Of a stretch of DNA of 64,000 nucleotides, positions 44,853-57,206 are shown piece by piece (position 1 is the stretch's first letter; every line of letters starts with the position of its first letter). The notes beneath the pieces were generated by a model that worked only from the letters and a program-made list of their open reading frames with translations, did not search any database and had not been told where the DNA came from. The stretch is from positions 55,806 to 119,805 of the forward strand of contig CAMLPV010000008.1 in assembly GCA_946482005.1 (NCBI GenBank), written 5' to 3'. This DNA comes from an uncultured Gilliamella sp. GTDB lineage: Bacteria; Pseudomonadota; Gammaproteobacteria; Enterobacterales; Orbaceae. A program made the translations under genes and the position numbers.

Positions 44853-46277
44853 ATGAAAACATCATTACCTGATTTTAACCGTGCTAATGTACTCGTTGTG
44901 GGTGATATCATGCTCGATCGCTATTGGTATGGAGGCACTAATCGCATATCGCCCGAAGCGCCCGTACCGGTTGTCAAGATTGATGCCTTAGAAGAAAGAC
45001 CCGGCGGAGCGGCCAATGTTGCAATGAATATCACCTCACTGTGTGGTAATGCACGTTTAATTGGTTTAACGGGTATTGACGAACCTGCCAAAATTCTTGA
45101 TGATCAATTAAGTAAACATAAAGTACAATGTGATTTTGTATCAGTATCGACACATCCGACTATTACCAAATTACGCGTTTTATCGCGCAATCAGCAATTA
45201 ATTCGTATTGATTTTGAAGAGGGGTTTGATAATGTTGATTCTACTCCCATGCTTGAACGCATTCAAACCGCATTAGAAACACATAAAGTTTTGGTCTTAT
45301 CGGATTATGCCAAAGGTGCGCTATCGGCAGTACAAGCCATGATAAAACTGGCTAATCAAGCAAATGTTCCGGTATTGGTCGATCCTAAAGGTACGGATTT
45401 TGAACGTTACCGAGGCGCGACGTTACTTACTCCAAATATGTCGGAATTTGAAGCCGTAGTCGGTCGATGCCAAACAGAAGAAGATATTGTTGAAAAAGGT
45501 CATCAACTGATTAAGCAATATGATCTAAAAGCACTATTAGTGACTCGTAGTGAAAAAGGCATGACCTTGTTGCAATTAAATAAACCAATTTATCATCTAC
45601 CAACACAAGCGAAAGAAGTGTTTGATGTAACGGGAGCAGGTGATACCGTCATTGCCACATTAGCCGCGGCTTTGGCTGCTGGTCAATCATTAGAAGAGAG
45701 CTGTTTCCTTGCTAATGCTGCAGCAGGTGTTGTGGTTGGCAAACTGGGTACATCAACCGTTTCGCAGGTAGAACTTAGCAACGCTATCCGTGCCCGTGCC
45801 GATGATGGTTTTGGGGTAATGACTGAAGATGAGCTTAAAGAAGAAGTAAAAAAAGCTCGCATGCGTGGTGAAAAAATTGTGATGACCAATGGTTGTTTTG
45901 ATATCCTGCATGCAGGACATGTATCTTACCTTGCTAATGCAAGAAAACTGGGCGATCGTCTCATCGTTGCTGTTAACAGTGATGCATCGGTAAAACAATT
46001 AAAAGGTGAATCAAGACCCATTAATCCACTTATGCAACGCATGATTGTTCTGGGTGCACTCAATTCAGTTGATTGGGTTGTTCCATTTGAAGAGGAAACA
46101 CCACAACGACTTATTGCCAACATCCTGCCAGATGTATTAGTCAAAGGCGGTGATTATAAACCTGAAGATATTGCCGGAGGCAAAGAAGTCACTGCTGCGG
46201 GTGGCACAGTCAAAGTCCTCAATTTTGAAGATGGTTGCTCAACCACCAACATTATTAATGCCATTAAAAACCGCTAA
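44853..46277 (+). CDS. hldE: Bifunctional heptose kinase/adenylyltransferase
   Basis: [40 protein letters not shown]. Confidence 0.95.
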   Translation: MKTSLPDFNRANVLVVGDIMLDRYWYGGTNRISPEAPVPVVKIDALEERPGGAANVAMNITSLCGNARLIGLTGIDEPAKILDDQLSKHKVQCDFVSVSTHPTITKLRVLSRNQQLIRIDFEEGFDNVDSTPMLERIQTALETHKVLVLSDYAKGALSAVQAMIKLANQANVPVLVDPKGTDFERYRGATLLTPNMSEFEAVVGRCQTEEDIVEKGHQLIKQYDLKALLVTRSEKGMTLLQLNKPIYHLPTQAKEVFDVTGAGDTVIATLAAALAAGQSLEESCFLANAAAGVVVGKLGTSTVSQVELSNAIRARADDGFGVMTEDELKEEVKKARMRGEKIVMTNGCFDILHAGHVSYLANARKLGDRLIVAVNSDASVKQLKGESRPINPLMQRMIVLGALNSVDWVVPFEEETPQRLIANILPDVLVKGGDYKPEDIAGGKEVTAAGGTVKVLNFEDGCSTTNIINAIKNR

Positions 46278-46292
46278 CTTTCTTCGACAAAA

Positions 46293-46320
46293 TCGGTTAC
46301 TGAATCAAGTAACCGATTAG
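46293..46320 (+). terminator. Stem-loop after hldE
   Basis: AATCGGTTACT...AGTAACCGATT. Confidence 0.5.
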
Positions 46321-46565
46321 TCTAGCGGGCGTTACACCAATCAAACGTTTTATACTCGCTTTTCATTTTAATATTACTTCCCCCTGATAAGCTGAAAATT
46401 AAGAGCTTTATATACCTAACGCCCTAATAAAATGATTTTTTATTCAATACACCAAAGATCAATCGTTAAAATCTATTGTTAAATTTTATAATTAACGCTT
46501 TTTTTATTATTCACTTTGTGCAAAGCTATTACTTAATTTGGGAGAACGATTACAGAGGATATTTA

Positions 46566-47918
46566 ATGACCAAACATTATGATTATATAGCGATTGGCGG
46601 TGGAAGTGGCGGTATTGCATCAGTGAACCGAGCAGCGTCATATGGTAAAAAATGTGCAATTATAGAAGCAAAATTGTTAGGTGGAACATGTGTTAACGTA
46701 GGTTGTGTACCTAAAAAAGTGATGTGGTATGGTGCACAAATCGCCGAAGCAATTAATCACTACGGTCCGGATTACGGTTTTGATACGACAATTAATCAAT
46801 TTAATTGGGATAAATTACTTGATAGCCGAAATGCCTATATCGATTGTATTCACCAATCTTATGATCGTGTTTTAACTAATAACAATGTTGATATCATTTA
46901 CGGTTACGCTAAATTTGTTGATGCACATACAATCGAAGTAAATGGTGAACATTACAGTGCCGACCACATTTTAATTGCAGTAGGCGGTAAACCGACAATC
47001 CCAACTATCCCTGGTGCAGAATATGGTATTACCTCTGATGGTTTTTTTGCATTAAAATCTTTACCTAAACGCGTTGCTGTGGTTGGGGCAGGGTATATTG
47101 CTTGTGAAATTGCAGGAGTTGTGCATGCATTAGGGGCAGAAACTCATCAATTTATTCGTCAAGCAACACCATTAAGATCGTTTGATCCGTTGATTATTAA
47201 AACCTTAATGGAAGTAATAACGGAAGAAGGACAGCATCTACACACGTTTGCTATTCCACAATCAGTTACTAAAAATAGCGATGATAGTTTAACCTTAACC
47301 CTTGAAAATGGTGAAAGTTATACGGTTGATTGTCTAATTTGGGCAATAGGCCGTGAACCGGCTACACAGGATATGAACTTATCTGCGGCAGGTATTGACG
47401 TTAATGATAAAGGATTTGTTATTGTCGATAAATTCCAAAATACGAACGTGCCTGGCATTTATTCTGTTGGTGATGATACTGGCGCAATGGCTTTAACACC
47501 TGTTGCTGTTGCAGCTGGGCGTCGTTTATCGGAAAGATTGTTTAATAACAAACCTGATGAACATTTAGATTATACTAATATTCCAACAGTGGTATTTACG
47601 CATCCAGCAATTGGTACTGTAGGCTTAACCGAACCGCAAGCGATTTTAGAATACGGTGATGAAAACGTCAAAGTTTACACCTCAAGCTTTACGGCTATGT
47701 ATACGGCTGTCACAAGTCACCGCCAACCTTGTCGAATGAAACTGGTTTGTGTGGGGCCTGACGAAAAAATTGTTGGAATACATGGTATAGGGTATGGCAT
47801 GGACGAAATGTTACAAGGATTTGCTGTGGCACTAAAAATGGGTGCAACTAAAAAAGACTTTGATAACACTGTTGCTATTCACCCAACAGCGGCAGAAGAG
47901 TTTGTTACAATGCGCTAA
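46566..47918 (+). CDS. gor: Glutathione reductase
   Basis: [30 protein letters not shown]. Confidence 0.95.
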   Translation: MTKHYDYIAIGGGSGGIASVNRAASYGKKCAIIEAKLLGGTCVNVGCVPKKVMWYGAQIAEAINHYGPDYGFDTTINQFNWDKLLDSRNAYIDCIHQSYDRVLTNNNVDIIYGYAKFVDAHTIEVNGEHYSADHILIAVGGKPTIPTIPGAEYGITSDGFFALKSLPKRVAVVGAGYIACEIAGVVHALGAETHQFIRQATPLRSFDPLIIKTLMEVITEEGQHLHTFAIPQSVTKNSDDSLTLTLENGESYTVDCLIWAIGREPATQDMNLSAAGIDVNDKGFVIVDKFQNTNVPGIYSVGDDTGAMALTPVAVAAGRRLSERLFNNKPDEHLDYTNIPTVVFTHPAIGTVGLTEPQAILEYGDENVKVYTSSFTAMYTAVTSHRQPCRMKLVCVGPDEKIVGIHGIGYGMDEMLQGFAVALKMGATKKDFDNTVAIHPTAAEEFVTMR

Positions 47919-47965
47919 TGTATTTGTGTTAATACATTAAAGATTCATCATATCTTGAACTAAAA

Positions 47966-47985
47966 AACAGGGCGATTGCCCTGTT
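47966..47985 (+). terminator. Rho-independent terminator
   Basis: AACAGGGC GATT GCCCTGTTT. Confidence 0.8.
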
Positions 47986-48014
47986 TCTATTTGGTTTCTT
48001 GATTAATTGATGGA

Positions 48015-49364
48015 TTAATTAGCTGTGTTATTTTGCCAACCCTTTTGGGCTAGCTGAGAAAAGCCAACTAAAACCGCAAGTAAAGCTACAGCTGAGATAT
48101 AAATACCTGCACCAAGATAACTATATTCACCTAAAATATGATCAGGACTTAATAAATAGATCGTTAAAGTCGGTGTGATTGCACTAAATAGCGCATAAGC
48201 TAAATTATATGATAATGATAACCCAGAATAACGAATAGCAGGGGGAAACGTTCTCGTACCTATAATTGGAGTCATGGCGATGGATCCAATAAATAAGCCA
48301 AATACTGCCCAAATCGAATAAAGTTTTGTTAATGACATATCTGCGCTTAATGAACTGTAAAAATAGATACTGACTATTGCTAATCCTCCCCAAGTCACGA
48401 TAACGGTTTTTGCTGTTCCTAATTTATCATCTAACCAACCAGAAATAACACAGCCAATTGATAATGTTAAAGCAGCAATACACCCACCAATACGCCAATC
48501 AAGATTAGCAAAATGATACATACCACCTACGATACGTCCAGGGGTGATTAAAATACCAACCATAATTGCGGTTGATAATGACCAAGTTAATAAAGCGACA
48601 ATTAAACAAGCTTTTTTATGTTTTTTTATAACAGTTACAACGGGAATACTTTTTTCTAAAGCTTTACGGGCAGCTAATTCCTTAAAAATTGGTGTTTCAG
48701 ATAAAAATTTTCGTAAATAGACGGAAATGACGCCAAAAATACCACCAATAATAAATGGAATACGCCAAGCGAAATCTAAAATATTTTGATTAGTAAAATA
48801 GAGATCAATAATAATCGTGACGAAAAATCCAAGTAAAATACCGCCCGTAATACCAGATGTTAGCGTACCAACACCCAAACCATAACGTTGTTTTGGGGTA
48901 TGCTCAGCGATAAATACCCAAGCACCTGGCATCTCGCCCCCAATTGCAGCCCCTTGTAACATACGCATAACTAACAGCAGTAAAGGAGCAAAAATACCAA
49001 TGGTTTCGTAAGTTGGTAACACACCAATAATAAAGGTAGGTAGAGCCATCATTGCTACGCTTAGAGTAAACATCTGCTTCCTGCCCACTTTGTCGCCAAA
49101 GTGTGCCATAATGATGCCGCCAATTGGACGAACCAAATAACCAGCAGCAAAAATACCCCAAGCAAATAAATCTAACGTTAATGGCGATAAGGTATGGGGC
49201 AAAAACAGCGGTTTGACAATGGTATCAATATATAGCGCGTAGATAACAAAGTCATAAAACTCAAGTGTTCCACCTAAAGATGACAATATTAATGTCTTAA
49301 AATCCTTACTATTTAATGGCCGAGCACTAGGTTGCCATTGGGCATTGATTTCAGATTGACTCAT
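48015..49364 (-). CDS. MFS metabolite:proton symporter
   Basis: SSLGGTLEFYDFVIYALY, HFGDKVGRKQMF. Confidence 0.8.
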   Translation of the reverse strand: MSQSEINAQWQPSARPLNSKDFKTLILSSLGGTLEFYDFVIYALYIDTIVKPLFLPHTLSPLTLDLFAWGIFAAGYLVRPIGGIIMAHFGDKVGRKQMFTLSVAMMALPTFIIGVLPTYETIGIFAPLLLLVMRMLQGAAIGGEMPGAWVFIAEHTPKQRYGLGVGTLTSGITGGILLGFFVTIIIDLYFTNQNILDFAWRIPFIIGGIFGVISVYLRKFLSETPIFKELAARKALEKSIPVVTVIKKHKKACLIVALLTWSLSTAIMVGILITPGRIVGGMYHFANLDWRIGGCIAALTLSIGCVISGWLDDKLGTAKTVIVTWGGLAIVSIYFYSSLSADMSLTKLYSIWAVFGLFIGSIAMTPIIGTRTFPPAIRYSGLSLSYNLAYALFSAITPTLTIYLLSPDHILGEYSYLGAGIYISAVALLAVLVGFSQLAQKGWQNNTAN

Positions 49365-49554
49365 GAAAAACCTTCTATTTATTTGAGATAGCCAGAAAAA
49401 ATCTATCCTTTTTGATTTTTTTAAATGTAGAAATTATTCTGCCACAAAAAAATGACTTTTTTTCCCTCATAAAAAAATTTAATGTTTGCTATAAAACTGA
49501 GGATTTGATTTATAATTTAAATTAATAAATTTTTTAAAATACTGAATAATTTGG

Positions 49555-50142
49555 ATGAAAACAAGAATGAATAATACTAATAAAACACGCTGTGATTGGG
49601 TTTTAAATGACCAAATTTATATTGATTATCATGATAATGAATGGGGAATAGCCCAATATGATAGCTTAAAATTATTTGAAAAAATCTGTCTTGAAGGACA
49701 ACAGGCAGGATTATCATGGATTACTATTTTAAGAAAGCGCGATGAGTATCGTCGTTGTTTTTTTAATTTCGACCCTTATAAAATCATCCAACTTATGCCT
49801 GAGGATATTGAACATTTGCTTGAAAACAAAGGATTGATTCGCAACCGATTAAAACTCAACAGTATTGTCAAAAACGCTCATGCCTATTTAAATATGCAAA
49901 AAAATGGTGAAGATTTTTCACAATTTATCTGGTCTTTTGTTGATAATAAACCGATAATCAACCACTTTAAAGATAAGAGTGAAGTCCCTGTTAATACTGA
50001 CATCTCTGATCGAATGTCAAAAGCATTAAAAAAACGAGGATTTTCCTTTGTCGGCTCTACCATATGCTATGCTTTCATGCAATCAATGGGACTTGTCGAC
50101 GATCATTTTGAAAATTGTTTTAGAAAGAGAACTAAGGGGTAA
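49555..50142 (+). CDS. tag: DNA-3-methyladenine glycosylase I
   Basis: YHDNEWG, LEGQQAGLSWITILRKR, GFSFVGSTICYAFMQSMGLV. Confidence 0.9.
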   Translation: MKTRMNNTNKTRCDWVLNDQIYIDYHDNEWGIAQYDSLKLFEKICLEGQQAGLSWITILRKRDEYRRCFFNFDPYKIIQLMPEDIEHLLENKGLIRNRLKLNSIVKNAHAYLNMQKNGEDFSQFIWSFVDNKPIINHFKDKSEVPVNTDISDRMSKALKKRGFSFVGSTICYAFMQSMGLVDDHFENCFRKRTKG

Positions 50143-50741
50143 TGTTAATGAAATTAATAAAATATGGTTTTTTATTAATATTAATCTATTTTATTGTCTG
50201 TAACATTGTTATCTATATTTATGCTGCGAAAAAACCAAGTCAGCATGCCCAAACCATGGTTATATTAGGCGCCCAAGTTACTGGTACTCCCGCTATACCA
50301 TCGTCAAGTTTAACAAACAGATTAGATATCGCTGTTCAATATCTTAACCAAAATCCTGAAACTAAAGTGGTTGTATGTGGTGGACAAGGTGAAGACGAAT
50401 CAGCAACAGAAGCCAGTGTAATGGCAAAATATCTTATTGATAAAGGGATAGAGGCAAACCGAGTTTATCAAGAAGATAAATCAAGGCGCACTGCTGAGCA
50501 ATTTATTTTTGCCAATCAGGTGTTACCTCTAGGCAGCACGGTGGTAGTTACCAATGATTTTCATATTTTACGCTCAATAATGCTTGCCAAACGTTCAGGT
50601 GTGCATGATGTATCGGGTTTATCGGCACCATTAGCGTTTAATAATGGTGATAAGTATGTTGCATTAATTCGCGAGCCACTTGCATTAGCAAATTCTTGGC
50701 TCTTTGATCACCCTAGTGATAATACAAAAACCACAAATTAA
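50142..50741 (+). CDS. YdcF/ElyC (DUF218) family protein
   Basis: VILGAQV...SSSLTNRLDIAVQYL, VVCGGQGEDE, VVTNDFHILRS. Confidence 0.8.
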   Translation: MLMKLIKYGFLLILIYFIVCNIVIYIYAAKKPSQHAQTMVILGAQVTGTPAIPSSSLTNRLDIAVQYLNQNPETKVVVCGGQGEDESATEASVMAKYLIDKGIEANRVYQEDKSRRTAEQFIFANQVLPLGSTVVVTNDFHILRSIMLAKRSGVHDVSGLSAPLAFNNGDKYVALIREPLALANSWLFDHPSDNTKTTN

Positions 50742-50866
50742 CTACGAAACGATGGATAAAATACGCTAAAATTAACGAATAACGGCAAAAGCGTTAGTCA
50801 CTACTGTTTTTGCTGAGCGTCCATGATATTATTAATCATCAAAATTTAAATTAGCTATAAACAAAT

Positions 50867-52228
50867 ATGAAATCAGATACAATTGTTGCGCAAGCAACAC
50901 CACCAGGTCGAGGTGGTGTAGGTATTTTGCGTATATCAGGCCCTAAAGCGCAAGAGGTCGCGCAGGCAGTATTAGGTAAATTACCTAGACCAAGGTATGC
51001 CGAATATCTTCCATTTTTAGCTAACGATGGCTCAACACTTGATGAAGGTATTGCTCTATTTTTTCCTAATCCGCACTCATTTACTGGTGAAGATGTGCTT
51101 GAATTACAAGGACACGGCGGTCCAGTTATTTTAGATTTACTTTTAAAACGCGTACTTGAAATCGCTAACGTACGCATTGCCAAACCGGGTGAGTTTTCGG
51201 AAAGGGCATTTTTAAATGATAAACTTGATTTAGCCCAAGCCGAAGCGATTGCTGACTTGATTGATGCCAGTTCAGAACAGGCGGCTAAATCTGCTATCTC
51301 GTCTTTACAAGGTGTATTTTCTAAAAAGGTTAATGCACTGGTTGAATCCTTGATTCATTTGCGTATTTTTACGGAAGCGGCTATCGATTTTCCAGAAGAG
51401 GAGATTGACTTTCTTTCTGACGGTAAAATAGAAGCAGAACTGAATCAAGTTATTGAACGATTAAACGAAGTTCGCCAAGAAGCTAAACAAGGCACTCTAT
51501 TGCGCGAAGGGATGAAAGTGGTTATTGCTGGTCGACCAAATGCCGGGAAATCCAGTTTACTTAATGCATTAGCTGGGCGTGATGCTGCTATTGTTACCAA
51601 TATTGCAGGTACTACTCGTGATGTACTGCGTGAACATATTCACATTGATGGTATGCCTTTGCACATCATTGATACCGCTGGACTACGTGAAGCAAGTGAC
51701 GAAGTAGAGCGGATAGGTATTGAGCGTGCATGGCAAGAAATCGAACAAGCCGATCGCGTTTTATTTATGGTCGATAGCACAACAACAAATGAAACCAATC
51801 CTGAAAAACTTTGGCCAGAATTTATTGAACGATTACCAAAAAATATACCTGTTACAGTGATTCGCAACAAAGCAGACTTAACCGGTGAGGCACTAGGTTA
51901 TAGCGAAGAAGAGGGATATGCGCTCATTCAATTATCTGCTCGAACGGGTGAGGGTGTGACATTATTGCGTGAGCATCTAAAACAAGCTATGGGATTTTCG
52001 AGCAGTACAGAAGGTGGCTTTTTGGCTCGACGTCGTCATCTGCAAGCACTTGAAAAAGCCTCTGAGCATTTAAATAATGGTCAATACCAACTTATAACAT
52101 TCCATGCAGGTGAACTCTTAGCCGAAGAGTTAAGATTAGCTCAAGAAGCCTTAAGTGAAATCACTGGGCAATTTACTTCTGATGATTTATTAGGAAGAAT
52201 ATTCAGTTCATTTTGTATTGGCAAATAA
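50867..52228 (+). CDS. mnmE: tRNA modification GTPase MnmE
   Basis: [37 protein letters not shown]-terminal CIGK. Confidence 0.98.
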   Translation: MKSDTIVAQATPPGRGGVGILRISGPKAQEVAQAVLGKLPRPRYAEYLPFLANDGSTLDEGIALFFPNPHSFTGEDVLELQGHGGPVILDLLLKRVLEIANVRIAKPGEFSERAFLNDKLDLAQAEAIADLIDASSEQAAKSAISSLQGVFSKKVNALVESLIHLRIFTEAAIDFPEEEIDFLSDGKIEAELNQVIERLNEVRQEAKQGTLLREGMKVVIAGRPNAGKSSLLNALAGRDAAIVTNIAGTTRDVLREHIHIDGMPLHIIDTAGLREASDEVERIGIERAWQEIEQADRVLFMVDSTTTNETNPEKLWPEFIERLPKNIPVTVIRNKADLTGEALGYSEEEGYALIQLSARTGEGVTLLREHLKQAMGFSSSTEGGFLARRRHLQALEKASEHLNNGQYQLITFHAGELLAEELRLAQEALSEITGQFTSDDLLGRIFSSFCIGK

Positions 52229-52344
52229 ATTAAATGTGCCAAAAAATTCATACTGTTAATGAATATTTCTCATAATTAACCCCATATTGCTTTTTAAGCT
52301 TTATGGGTTTAATTCATCTATCTTTAAAAAATTAGGGATAGAAG
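52094..52344 (+). repeat. Copy 1 of 251-bp tandem duplication (mnmE 3' end + downstream)
   Basis: Aligns to 52351-52601 at constant offset 257 with about 4 mismatches. Confidence 0.95.
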
Positions 52345-52350
52345 CTAATC

Positions 52351-52601
52351 ATAACATTCCATGCAGGAGAACTCTTAACCGAAGAGTTAAGATTAGCTCA
52401 AGAAGCCTTAAGTGAAATCACTGGGCAGTTTACTTCTGATGATTTATTAGGAAGAATATTCAGTTCATTTTGTATTGGCAAATAAATTAAATGTGCCAAA
52501 AAATTCATACTGTTAATGAATATTTCTCATAATTAACCCCATATTGCTTTTTAAGCTTTATGGGTTTAATTCATCTATCTTTAAAAAAATAGGGATAGAA
52601 G
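52351..52601 (+). repeat. Copy 2 of 251-bp tandem duplication; non-coding copy of mnmE 3' end
   Basis: ataacattccatgcaggagaactcttaaccgaag...agggatagaag repeats 52094-52344. Confidence 0.95.
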
Positions 52602-52654
52602 TTAAAAGTTCCACCCCAATGATAAGTTTTAATATTATAAAAAGTTAACCAGAT

Positions 52655-54079
52655 TTATTTATTCTTACCGGCATTGCTTGGAACTAAAATTAAAATTGAA
52701 GTAAAGCATAACAGACAAAATCCAACACTAATCCAGAGTCCTAGTGCTGCAGCTATTGCTATGCTTTGACCACTGGCAATAATTGCTGAATAGGTGGATG
52801 CTGAAATGGCTACACCAAATGCACCGCCTAATGAGCTTGCCATTTTATAAATTCCTGATGCAATACCGACCTTATCTTCAGGAGCGCTTGATATTGCGGT
52901 ATCGATTGATGGCGTTGCATAAAAACCTAAGCCAAGACCAAATAAAATATAGCCCCCCAACACCGAAATAATATAAAGCGTATCGGGTAAGAAAGTCAGC
53001 GTCATCAACGCAATTCCTGAACCAGTAATTAATGGTCCGAGTAACATTGGTTTTTTTGCGCCTACTTTTTGTAAGATTTTTTCTCCAACTCGAATCATAC
53101 ATAGCACTGACACTAAATAACCAATGGTCAATAATCCATTTTCGAAAGGTGTAAAGCCTCGTCCTTGTTGGGTATAAGTACTGGCAACAATTAATGTACC
53201 GGCAACAGAATTGAGCAGAAAGTTAGATAAGGTAGCACCACGGTAAGGAACATTTTTAAATAATGAAAAATCGATAAAAGCGCCACTCGCTTTACGTGTT
53301 TCAATAACAAAAAATAAAATAAGAAAAACAAAACATACCGTAGCCAAGGATAATGTCACGACACTTGTCCAACCAAATGTTGATCCTTTAGTTATCACAA
53401 GATTTAATGAAACCAAAGTAATAACAAAAACAAATAGTCCTACATAGTCAAATTTTGGCAAACTTGAAGGATCTTCAATTTTGGTTTCTGGTGTACCTTT
53501 CAATAACAGCATACCGAGCACAGCACAGATGATTGAAATAATAAAAATCCACTGCCAACCCAAATAAGTTGCTATGGCACCGCCAGCAAGCACACAAGTA
53601 CCTGAACCGCCCCAAGAGCCAATCGACCAAAAACTTAATGCGCGTTGGCGCTCTTTACCTTGAAAATAGGTTTTCACTAATGCCAAAGTCGAGGGCATAA
53701 TACAGGCAGCAGACAAACCTTGAATAATGCGTCCAATGATGAATAACACTTCACCTTGAGCGAAGATCAAACAAAGGCAACCAATAATACTTAAAATAAA
53801 ACCTAAATAGGTAAAACGAACCCGTCCAAAACGATCAGCAAGTCCGCCAGCAACCACAATAAAACAACCAGAAAAGAGGGCGGTCAAACTCACCGCCAAA
53901 TTAAAAGACGCAGGTGTAATACCGACAGAATGCTGAACTGCTGGCCCAACATTGACAATTGATTGAGCAAAAAGCCAAAAAGTAATGACCCCTAATACAA
54001 TACCTAATATTAACCGGTTATCATTTTTAAATGGCACAGCTTCAGAATTTGTTGAATTTGACATATTTAAATTAGCCAT
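52655..54079 (-). CDS. MFS drug:H+ antiporter-like transporter
   Basis: ADRFGRVRFTYLG, 14-TM-like hydrophobicity. Confidence 0.8.
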   Translation of the reverse strand: MANLNMSNSTNSEAVPFKNDNRLILGIVLGVITFWLFAQSIVNVGPAVQHSVGITPASFNLAVSLTALFSGCFIVVAGGLADRFGRVRFTYLGFILSIIGCLCLIFAQGEVLFIIGRIIQGLSAACIMPSTLALVKTYFQGKERQRALSFWSIGSWGGSGTCVLAGGAIATYLGWQWIFIISIICAVLGMLLLKGTPETKIEDPSSLPKFDYVGLFVFVITLVSLNLVITKGSTFGWTSVVTLSLATVCFVFLILFFVIETRKASGAFIDFSLFKNVPYRGATLSNFLLNSVAGTLIVASTYTQQGRGFTPFENGLLTIGYLVSVLCMIRVGEKILQKVGAKKPMLLGPLITGSGIALMTLTFLPDTLYIISVLGGYILFGLGLGFYATPSIDTAISSAPEDKVGIASGIYKMASSLGGAFGVAISASTYSAIIASGQSIAIAAALGLWISVGFCLLCFTSILILVPSNAGKNK

Positions 54080-54094
54080 AGATGTACGCTATCC

Positions 54095-55267
54095 TTATTT
54101 ACTTAAATATGTTTCAGTTAATGCAACCCAATATGACGCAGCAGGAACAATACATTTATCATTAAAATCATAACCAGGATTATGTACACTACAAAAACCA
54201 GGTTCATCACCATTGCCAATAATCATGTAACAACCGTTTGGATTACTTTCTAACATAAATGCAAAATCTTCACTGCCCATAAAAGGATGGCAATTATCAT
54301 GAACGCGATCTTCTCCGAATAATTTTTGGGCAACGTCAAATACAAATTTTGTTGCATCCGCACCATTATGTAAAACAGGACTACCATTGACATGCTCGAT
54401 TTTAACGCAGGCACCAAAACTTTCCGCCTGAGAAGTGGCAATTTCAGTAATACGTTTAAGTAATAACGTTCGGGTATCATTATCTAATGCTCTAACGGTT
54501 AGTTTCATAAGTGCATCGCTATTAACAACATTCGGCGCTTCACCAGATTGAATACAACCAATGGTGATAACAGCTTGCTCAAACGGAGAAACATTTCGAG
54601 AAACAATACTTTGCAGTGCAGTGCCGATATAACATGCGACAAGGGTCGCATCAATTCCTCGTTCCGGCATGGCGCCGTGAGCACCTTTGCCTTTAATATT
54701 GATATGAATGGTATCGGATGAAGCCATAAGTGCACCGGCTCTAAAATAAAAATGGCCTTCTTTGAATCCGGGCATATTATGGATACCGAAAATAACATCA
54801 CAAGGAAATTTTTTAAATAATCCATCATCCACCATCACCTTTCCACCATATAATAACTCTTCTGCAGGTTGAAAAATGACATGTAACGTGCCATCAAAAT
54901 TGCGGGTTTGGGCAAGATATTTAGCTGCACACAGTAAAATAGTGGTATGTCCATCATGACCACAACCATGAAATTTGCCATGGATAAGACTACTCCAAGG
55001 TTTTCCGGAGGCTTCAACTATAGGTAAAGCATCCATATCTGCTCGGATACCAATTTTTTTATTACTGGTACCATTTTTCAAAACACCAACGACGCCTGTT
55101 TTGGCTAACCCTCGATGAACCTCGTATCCCCACTCAGCCAATTTATTTGCAACCAAATCGCTGGTTTTATTTTCTTCAAAACCTACTTCAGGGTGTTGAT
55201 GAATTTGATGTCGAATCTCAATAAATTCTTGTTCTGTTTTCCTAATTGTTTCCATAATATGTTGCAT
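54095..55267 (-). CDS. M20 family amidohydrolase
   Basis: IRADMDALPIVE, HGCGHDGHTTILL, GSEDFAFML. Confidence 0.85.
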   Translation of the reverse strand: MQHIMETIRKTEQEFIEIRHQIHQHPEVGFEENKTSDLVANKLAEWGYEVHRGLAKTGVVGVLKNGTSNKKIGIRADMDALPIVEASGKPWSSLIHGKFHGCGHDGHTTILLCAAKYLAQTRNFDGTLHVIFQPAEELLYGGKVMVDDGLFKKFPCDVIFGIHNMPGFKEGHFYFRAGALMASSDTIHINIKGKGAHGAMPERGIDATLVACYIGTALQSIVSRNVSPFEQAVITIGCIQSGEAPNVVNSDALMKLTVRALDNDTRTLLLKRITEIATSQAESFGACVKIEHVNGSPVLHNGADATKFVFDVAQKLFGEDRVHDNCHPFMGSEDFAFMLESNPNGCYMIIGNGDEPGFCSVHNPGYDFNDKCIVPAASYWVALTETYLSK

Positions 55268-55665
55268 TTTTCGGCTCCTAATTAACCTGAATATCGTTTA
55301 TGAAAAAAATAAAAAAAAAGACAACTACACATCTGAGCCAAGATCAAAATGAAAAACAGCAGACAAATTAATCACAACACCTGCTTAGATGAATAAATAT
55401 ACAATACCCTCAATTTTTGCTGATGTCGATGATTTCTATCATGTAATATTTGAAAATTGTTATGTCAAACTTGTATTAAGATATGAACTTACGAAGAATG
55501 AGGAAAGAATACGTTAAACTAACCGCACTATTATCGATTCTAAAAAATAGAAATAGATTTGACTAATAGAGATACTTTTAATTAATCTAAAAGTGTGCTC
55601 TACCTTAATTAAATTATTTTTATGCAAATGAATAGAGATTATTTTTTTAGTTATACTGATTTATT

Positions 55666-56238
55666 TTAAATAACTTCTAAAAATTGGCTTGGCACATTAT
55701 TCGTTAACCAAACCCCATTATCGGCTAAATAAAACTTAAAACCTTGTTGAAACATTGCTAATGCTTTAATTCTTAAAACAATTGGTTTTCCATGACGTTT
55801 ACCAACGGCTATAGCTGTTTTTTCATCAATTGAAATATGAACATAATGGCGTTCCCCTGCAATCAAACCTTGTTGAAAAATTGAATCAAGAAAATGGGTT
55901 GCTGTACCATGATACAAATATTCAGGCGGAGTTTTCTCATTATACGCTATATTAACTTGCTTAGTTGAATGCCCTTGTGCTGCACGAATTTTTAAATTAT
56001 CTTCGGACAGAGTAAAGCGTTTTTTATCATTGGTTCTCACGACTTCGGTAATTAAATCTTGAGAAATTTGCATACCATGTTTCTTCGCTTGCCGAATTAA
56101 AACATCTACTCCAACCCAACCATTACTATCTAATGTGATACCTATCGCTTCTGGTTTATGCCTTAAGATATAGCTTAAAAATCTACTAATCTTCTCTAAA
56201 TCTTTACTCGTACATTTAATATTTGATTTTTTACTCAT
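55666..56238 (-). CDS. kptA: RNA 2'-phosphotransferase (Tpt1/KptA)
   Basis: SRFLSYILRHKPEAIGITLDSNGWVGVDVLI, LYHGTA, VHIS. Confidence 0.9.
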   Translation of the reverse strand: MSKKSNIKCTSKDLEKISRFLSYILRHKPEAIGITLDSNGWVGVDVLIRQAKKHGMQISQDLITEVVRTNDKKRFTLSEDNLKIRAAQGHSTKQVNIAYNEKTPPEYLYHGTATHFLDSIFQQGLIAGERHYVHISIDEKTAIAVGKRHGKPIVLRIKALAMFQQGFKFYLADNGVWLTNNVPSQFLEVI

Positions 56239-56955
56239 GCACTTAATATTTGAACTGTTAAATAATAGGTTTGATTTTATCTTTTATTAAAAGTAATACA
56301 AGGTATATTGTTAATATTATTAAAATATACGGCAAATTATCAAACATATATAATCATATCAAATGCAAAAATATTAATTAAATGGTATACAGTTCTAAAT
56401 TATTTTTACAAAAAAATATCGACTAACTAAATTTAAAAGGTATCTGTTGCAACTATCAATAATCTTTTATCGATTTATTCTAACTAGTTTTTTGAGTTAA
56501 TCTATCAAAAGGATGATTAATTTTTATATTTCAAAGTTAATTATATCGTTACCAATTTTATTTCTGTGCTGCTTGCTTTTTTTTATCTGAACTGGATGTA
56601 ATATTCATAGATTTGGTGATAAAATAGACAATAAATAGTTTTTAATTTAGATAACTTCATTAGATGCCCTTTTTTATCTGGCTTTTTTAATAGTTATTTA
56701 GAGCTTATTGCACTATTGAAGTTATATTTACCGATAATTTTTTAAGTTATTTTCTTTCATTTTGATCTGATAAGTAAGTCAAACACAATTACTGTTTTAT
56801 TTTGAAGCAATATAAATAAGTATTAATTAGTAGTTTGATAATTACTAAACCTGCTGCGCAAAGCTTTATATTCACTATTACTAAAAGAGTCGTAAGTTTC
56901 GCTAGATGAGAATTAATTAATAATAAAATTAATAATTTAAAAAGGAGAAAGTAAG

Positions 56956-57201
56956 ATGAAGTATAGAAAATATTTAGCATTATTGTTTTTATGTATAGCG
57001 ATGCCTTTACTGTTGTTTTTGATTATTTTAATTACAAGTTTAATATCTTCAATTTTGTTTTATTTTAATACAAATCAATTTGTAATTAACACTGAAGATA
57101 TATATATAGCCTGCAAAATAGCACCTTTGGGTATTCCAACCGGAATCTGTCTCTGGTATTTAGAATGCCGTCGTTTAGGAATTAAGATGTTTGGCAAATA
57201 A
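56956..57201 (+). CDS. Small membrane protein, possible immunity protein
   Basis: 81 aa with two hydrophobic stretches, SD AAAGGAG, own terminator, followed by a convergent SymE relic. Confidence 0.5.
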   Translation: MKYRKYLALLFLCIAMPLLLFLIILITSLISSILFYFNTNQFVINTEDIYIACKIAPLGIPTGICLWYLECRRLGIKMFGK

Positions 57202-57206
57202 TTAAG

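Noticed and set aside
56513-56590. 25-aa hydrophobic ORF (MINFYISKLIISLPILFLCCLLFFI), type I toxin-like
   Set aside because: AAAGG directly abuts the ATG, too close for an SD; AT-rich intergenic sequence makes chance hydrophobic ORFs common
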